Source of the DNA: Lachnospiraceae bacterium
Lineage (GTDB): Bacteria > Bacillota_A > Clostridia > Lachnospirales > Lachnospiraceae
Direction: 5' to 3'
DNA: 8,701 nt
Assembly: GCA_031262285.1 (NCBI GenBank)
Contig: JAISHZ010000085.1
Span: forward strand, 1 to 8,701
Below the pieces are notes generated by a model. The model did not search any database, was not told the DNA's origin, and worked only from the letters and a program-made list of their open reading frames with translations. Shown here piece by piece: positions 5,917 through 8,701 of the stretch. Every line of letters begins with the position of its first letter. Positions within the stretch are counted from its first letter, which is position 1. Made by a program: the position numbers and the translations under genes.

Positions 5917-7500
5917 TCAAGTCCCTTTGATGATTAAAAGTTTCTGACCGGGAGTGAGTTCATCGCCGGTTAAGTTGTTTGTATTTTTCAGACTTTCTAC
6001 GGAAACATAATACTGTTTTCCGATATTCCACAAATTATCTCCTGCTTTTACCGTGTAGACGCACATTCCCGGTAGTTTCCCAAGTTTCGCGTTGTCTAAC
6101 GGAGCGATGTTGACAGATTCTATCAAATCCATGGGTACATTTTGGAACACAGTAGTATGAAATACTAAGATCGCTTTGACATCCATGTCTTCGCCGTCTA
6201 ACATATTTACCTGCAACTGCTCCACCTCTGCGTGGATCTTGCTCACATCCTCTTGTTTGATTCCTGGCACTTCCAATGTATAGTGGTAAGGTATCTGCTC
6301 TTGAATACCGGCATATGGATAATCATCGTCTCCTGTAACATACATGACTTGTATCTGTAAACTACCGGAAAGTTCAATTCCATTGGAAGTGATCTCTTGA
6401 TGATCAAGCGTAACTTTGCCTTCACTGTGAAGAAGTTGCAATATCGGCGGATTCGAACCATTGATGTGAACGTGCTCTGCGAGTTTTGATTTTCCGGTGA
6501 CCTTTGCCAAGAGCTTTCTCAAGTTTGCCGGATTTTTTACCGCTTCCACTTCTTGTGTAACTCCATAAATATCAGAAAGGACTTCTACTTTTTCTTCTTC
6601 ATATAGCTTGATACAGATGTCTATGGTTAATTCCATACTCAGATTGCGTTCCTCCCCGTCAAGGTCGGGACGAACCGCAATCTCCTGCTGCCCCAAACAA
6701 TATCGTATGTCCGGAATCATCCCATCGCGGCAACCGTAGCATTCCAAAGTGCCATTGAAAGGAATCACCGTTTCAAAAGAGCGAATAGAGCGATCCTCTC
6801 CTTCTCCTTCATACAATGCAAACAGATGAATATCCCCTTGCAAATTGATCTTTCCTTGGATAACCTTAAATTCTACGTCACGCAAAGAAACGCAATTCCA
6901 CAAAAGTCGGTAAATATTCGGATAATTTGCCGGAAGAGTGATTTCTTCTTTCACGCGAAAGATATCGTTTTTGTCAATCGCGATTTGCGCCAGATCCATC
7001 GGTGTCTTGCGATATTCAATGGGTGCCTTGTCGGGAGCCAAGTTCGCAATCTCATTGGGTGCAATGTCAATAGGCATTACCTCATCATAAAGCTCTTCCA
7101 CTCTCGCGTTTAAGTTTACGACGGACTGGCAGCTCAGCTTTCGAGAGTTGATAAGGTTAATACTTAAATCTTCCAGATCACCGTCAACAATCACAGCGTC
7201 TGTGCCGTCTGTCCCCTGCATATTGATTTTTTCTTCAAACGGTATTTTACCGTCGAGCGTCACCAAACTACTCCCACCCTCATTGGTGTGATAGAGGATA
7301 GAAAACAGCAATTTCCCTTTCACATTCACCTGATCGGTCGATGGTTTGACTTCGTCAATGACCACACTACCTTTTTCAAAATTGATGGTGCTGACATCCG
7401 GTTTGCTTTCCGGTATGTTCATATCGTCCTCAAGGGAAATCTGATTGGAAGCTTCCGTACGAACGCGGTCCATATGTAAGTTCTTTCTTAATAATTCCAC
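5917..7500 (-). CDS. sipL: Spore-coat morphogenesis protein SipL (SPOCS/DUF3794 repeats plus LysM)
   Basis: A 527-residue protein, close in length to clostridial SipL. SipL binds SpoIVA on the forespore surface and is needed for coat attachment; it is the functional counterpart of Bacillus SpoVID. About three SPOCS-like beta-rich repeats are visible, roughly residues 30-140, 180-300 and 340-450, the second with the aromatic stretch YPNIYRLLW (193-201). The C-terminus is a LysM domain, YTVKAGDNLWNIGKQYY through LTPGQKLLII (482-524), the part that in SipL contacts SpoIVA. Translation starts at GTG (7498-7500), supported by GGAGG (7510-7514) nine bases upstream; a nearby ATG at 7503-7505 is out of frame and soon stops. 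A sigma-E-like promoter precedes it, fitting mother-cell expression. It lies 89 bases after a metal-exporter gene on the same strand and converges with the 5184 gene. Other SPOCS-LysM proteins are the main alternative identity. Confidence 0.9.
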   Translation of the reverse strand: MELLRKNLHMDRVRTEASNQISLEDDMNIPESKPDVSTINFEKGSVVIDEVKPSTDQVNVKGKLLFSILYHTNEGGSSLVTLDGKIPFEEKINMQGTDGTDAVIVDGDLEDLSINLINSRKLSCQSVVNLNARVEELYDEVMPIDIAPNEIANLAPDKAPIEYRKTPMDLAQIAIDKNDIFRVKEEITLPANYPNIYRLLWNCVSLRDVEFKVIQGKINLQGDIHLFALYEGEGEDRSIRSFETVIPFNGTLECYGCRDGMIPDIRYCLGQQEIAVRPDLDGEERNLSMELTIDICIKLYEEEKVEVLSDIYGVTQEVEAVKNPANLRKLLAKVTGKSKLAEHVHINGSNPPILQLLHSEGKVTLDHQEITSNGIELSGSLQIQVMYVTGDDDYPYAGIQEQIPYHYTLEVPGIKQEDVSKIHAEVEQLQVNMLDGEDMDVKAILVFHTTVFQNVPMDLIESVNIAPLDNAKLGKLPGMCVYTVKAGDNLWNIGKQYYVSVESLKNTNNLTGDELTPGQKLLIIKGT

Positions 7501-7509
7501 AACATAGTA

Positions 7510-7514
7510 CCTCC
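7510..7514 (-). promoter_or_regulatory. Ribosome-binding site supporting a GTG start for sipL
   Basis: GGAGG on the minus strand, nine bases before GTG at 7500. No in-frame ATG of comparable quality exists; the next in-frame ATG is at residue 10. Confidence 0.75.
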
Positions 7515-7532
7515 ATATCTATACTTATCATA

Positions 7533-7561
7533 TATATATGAAAGGATCCTGTAGAATATGA
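7533..7561 (-). promoter_or_regulatory. Candidate sigma-E (mother-cell sporulation) promoter of sipL
   Basis: On the minus strand, TCATATT (7555-7561) matches the sigma-E -35 consensus KMATATT fully. After 14 bases, CATATATA (7533-7540) agrees with the -10 CATACAMT at about 5 of 8 positions. The transcript would begin near 7526, shortly before the ribosome-binding site. The -10 lies in a 12-bp palindrome CATATATATATG (7529-7540). C. difficile sipL is known to be sigma-E dependent. Confidence 0.6.
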
Positions 7562-7584
7562 GTAAAGAATAAATCAGACCCTTG

Positions 7585-7611
7585 CGAAATTATGCATTCT
7601 GCATAATTTCG
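7585..7611 (-). repeat. 12-bp perfect inverted repeat spanning the transporter stop codon
   Basis: CGAAATTATGCA (7585-7596) and TGCATAATTTCG (7600-7611) form a perfect stem around a three-base loop. It covers the last residues and the TAA stop (7590-7592) of the metal exporter. No T-run follows on the minus strand, so it is not a standard intrinsic terminator; it could protect the 3' end of the message or slow readthrough into sipL. Confidence 0.7.
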
Positions 7612-8474
7612 ACTGCGCGGGATAGTGGCTGTGAATAGTAACATAAATCAATCAAAATACCGCACAGTACCCCAATCCCAAAAAGGTACGCGATAATTTG
7701 CAGATTGTCCTTTTTATTGTGGTTCACGCGTAGTAGCACGAGCAAACCGATGCCTGCGCCTACCAACAACCCGGACATCATCGCACCAAAACTCATCGCG
7801 CCATTGAGATAAAGTGATGTAATGGCTACGGAGGCTGCACAATTGGGGATCAGTCCGACCAAAGCGGCGACAAGTGGTCCTATGATGGGTGATTTCATCG
7901 CCAAATTTTGCAGCATCTCTTCTCCACCATAATGTAGTATCCCATTTAACGCGAAAGTAAAAAGAAGGATATATCCGGTGATTTTGATCGTGTGGCGAAA
8001 CGCAGAACCCCAAATGCCCCGTTCACAGTGACAATGTTCATTGACACAAATGTCATGAATATGATCCGTCTCGTGTTCCTCTCGTCTTGGGCATAGTTTA
8101 TCAATCACAAATCCCGCCATGATCCCGATCGCGATTTTCAGCAGGAGAATTAAGGCAATGATTCTACCTTCCACTTGTTTGGAGATCATAATCGGCAGCA
8201 TTTCATCGGATGTGGATAAATAGATCGCGATAAGGGTTCCTCTCGTGATGATGTGTCCCACATAGAGATTGGATGCCGCAGCGGAAAAACCGCATTGAGG
8301 TATCGCGCCTGCCAATCCTCCTGCAATGGGACCTAGTTTGCCTGCTTTCCCAATGACTGCTGTCGCTTTGTTTCCCATTTTGTGTTCCATATATTCCATC
8401 GCTAAATAGGCGATCAGTAAAAATGGGATGAGTTCAATGGTGTCAAGGAGTGTGTGTTCCAAAATATGTGTCAT
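7590..8474 (-). CDS. ArsP_2-type membrane permease, putative manganese/heavy-metal exporter
   Basis: A 294-residue polytopic membrane protein built from two homologous halves. The repeated signature is GPIAGGLAGAIPQCGFSAAASNLYV (48-72, split here by family form GPxxxxLxGxIPxC) and the matching GPLVAALVGLIPNC (199-212), each followed by a membrane helix. The shared IPxC motifs are candidate transport-site residues. Between the halves, residues 128-151 form a soluble loop rich in H, C, D and E, with HCHC at 147-150, a likely metal-binding segment. The pattern fits the family annotated as putative 10-TM heavy-metal exporter (ArsP_2) or putative manganese transporter. The metal is not settled by sequence. 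The start at 8474 lacks a strong Shine-Dalgarno site, so it is the least certain part. Its upstream DNA is structured, and sipL follows 89 bases downstream with its own promoter. Confidence 0.85.
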   Translation of the reverse strand: MTHILEHTLLDTIELIPFLLIAYLAMEYMEHKMGNKATAVIGKAGKLGPIAGGLAGAIPQCGFSAAASNLYVGHIITRGTLIAIYLSTSDEMLPIMISKQVEGRIIALILLLKIAIGIMAGFVIDKLCPRREEHETDHIHDICVNEHCHCERGIWGSAFRHTIKITGYILLFTFALNGILHYGGEEMLQNLAMKSPIIGPLVAALVGLIPNCAASVAITSLYLNGAMSFGAMMSGLLVGAGIGLLVLLRVNHNKKDNLQIIAYLFGIGVLCGILIDLCYYSQPLSRAVEIMQNA

Positions 8475-8701
8475 TTATGATTACCATTCACGAGTTGCTA
8501 TTTGCGGTTACATTTTTGGTGGTTGGATTTCGGTGCTTGGATTTCGTCGTTCAGCGTTTATAAGGCGTGGTTACTAGGACGAACCGCACAGTACCGTAGG
8601 GAGTTTTGGGTGTTAGACTCTCTGGGCGTTCCGATGAGCCCATGGCAGTGAAAATGCGCGCACAAGCAAGCGCTCATTTTCACTTGGTCTCATCTCCACA
8701 G
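8475..8701. other. Region without a recognised gene; potential structured RNA or leader
   Basis: No convincing reading frame occupies these 227 bases. Several helices are visible: AGGGAGT (8598-8604) with ACTCTCT (8617-8623, one G-T wobble); TGGGC (8623-8627) with GCCCA (8638-8642); AGTGAAAATG (8647-8656) with CATTTTCACT (8675-8684), extended inward by GCGC (8658-8661) with GCGC (8670-8673) and outward across an internal loop by GATGAG (8633-8638) with CTCATC (8689-8694). The decamer TTGGATTTCG occurs twice (8523-8532, 8537-8546). On the minus strand this would be the 5' leader of the metal exporter; on the plus strand it could begin an RNA beyond the window. It lacks the GGGGAGTAG core expected of a yybP-ykoY manganese riboswitch, and I did not recognise another known class. 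Confidence 0.5.

Noticed and set aside
8477..8563. A 28-codon plus-strand reading frame encoding a hydrophobic peptide that resembles a small membrane toxin
   Set aside because: It has no Shine-Dalgarno site, starts two bases from the divergent exporter start, and shows no clear similarity to known type I toxins; short hydrophobic frames arise often by chance.
8616..8699. Minus-strand frame of 28 codons in the right-edge region as a leader peptide
   Set aside because: It overlaps the strongest helices, lacks hydrophobic or regulatory-residue patterns, and its upstream context is cut by the window edge.
8475..8701. yybP-ykoY manganese riboswitch upstream of the exporter
   Set aside because: The conserved GGGGAGTAG-type segment and the matching 3' core are absent on both strands.
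8598..8701. tmRNA, RNase P RNA or signal-recognition RNA fragment
   Set aside because: None of their conserved core sequences, such as the GGTTCGA T-loop, GAGGAAAGTCC or the SRP tetraloop region, could be found.

Overview
The window looks like chromosomal DNA from an anaerobic, endospore-forming Firmicute of class Clostridia, possibly Lachnospiraceae-like. The main evidence is a SipL-type spore-coat protein (SPOCS/DUF3794 repeats plus LysM) on the minus strand. It is the clostridial counterpart of Bacillus SpoVID and is preceded by a good match to a sporulation sigma-E promoter. Base composition is moderate, Shine-Dalgarno sites are mostly strong purine-rich ones, and several genes are types common in Clostridia. 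No tRNA, rRNA, CRISPR array, transposase or phage gene was seen.

Left part (1-1642), minus strand: carbamate kinase (arcC, 541-1521) is followed after 22 bases by a class I SAM-dependent methyltransferase cut by the window edge (1-518). They probably share a transcript that starts at a sigma-A promoter (1614-1642) and has a hairpin leader. A second, oppositely oriented sigma-A promoter (1647-1675) starts four bases away.

Centre (1643-5047), plus strand: a divergent MraY/WecA-superfamily phosphosugar transferase (1763-2767), a GreA-family transcription factor (2919-3416), and a fusion of a HAD phosphatase to a CPBP/CAAX-type intramembrane protease (3509-5047). An array of four degenerate 41-45 bp direct repeats fills the first junction. 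It begins inside the transferase coding end and finishes in the greA ribosome-binding site.

Right-centre (5048-5916): a 208-residue protein of unknown function (5184-5810) lies behind a candidate flagellar-type (sigma-D/FliA) promoter and ends at a strong hairpin terminator shared with the convergent sipL gene.

Right part (5917-8701), minus strand: sipL (5917-7500, GTG start) and, upstream of it, a duplicated-half membrane metal exporter of the ArsP_2/putative manganese transporter family (7590-8474). The last 227 bases hold no convincing gene but contain several consistent helices, so they may be a structured RNA or a long leader of the transporter.

The genes do not form one obvious pathway. 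They cover cell-envelope synthesis, transcription fidelity, membrane proteolysis, spore-coat assembly and metal export. The most unusual items are the HAD-protease fusion, the repeat array that contributes to both flanking genes, the sigma-D-like promoter in front of an uncharacterised protein, and the unexplained structured region at the right edge.
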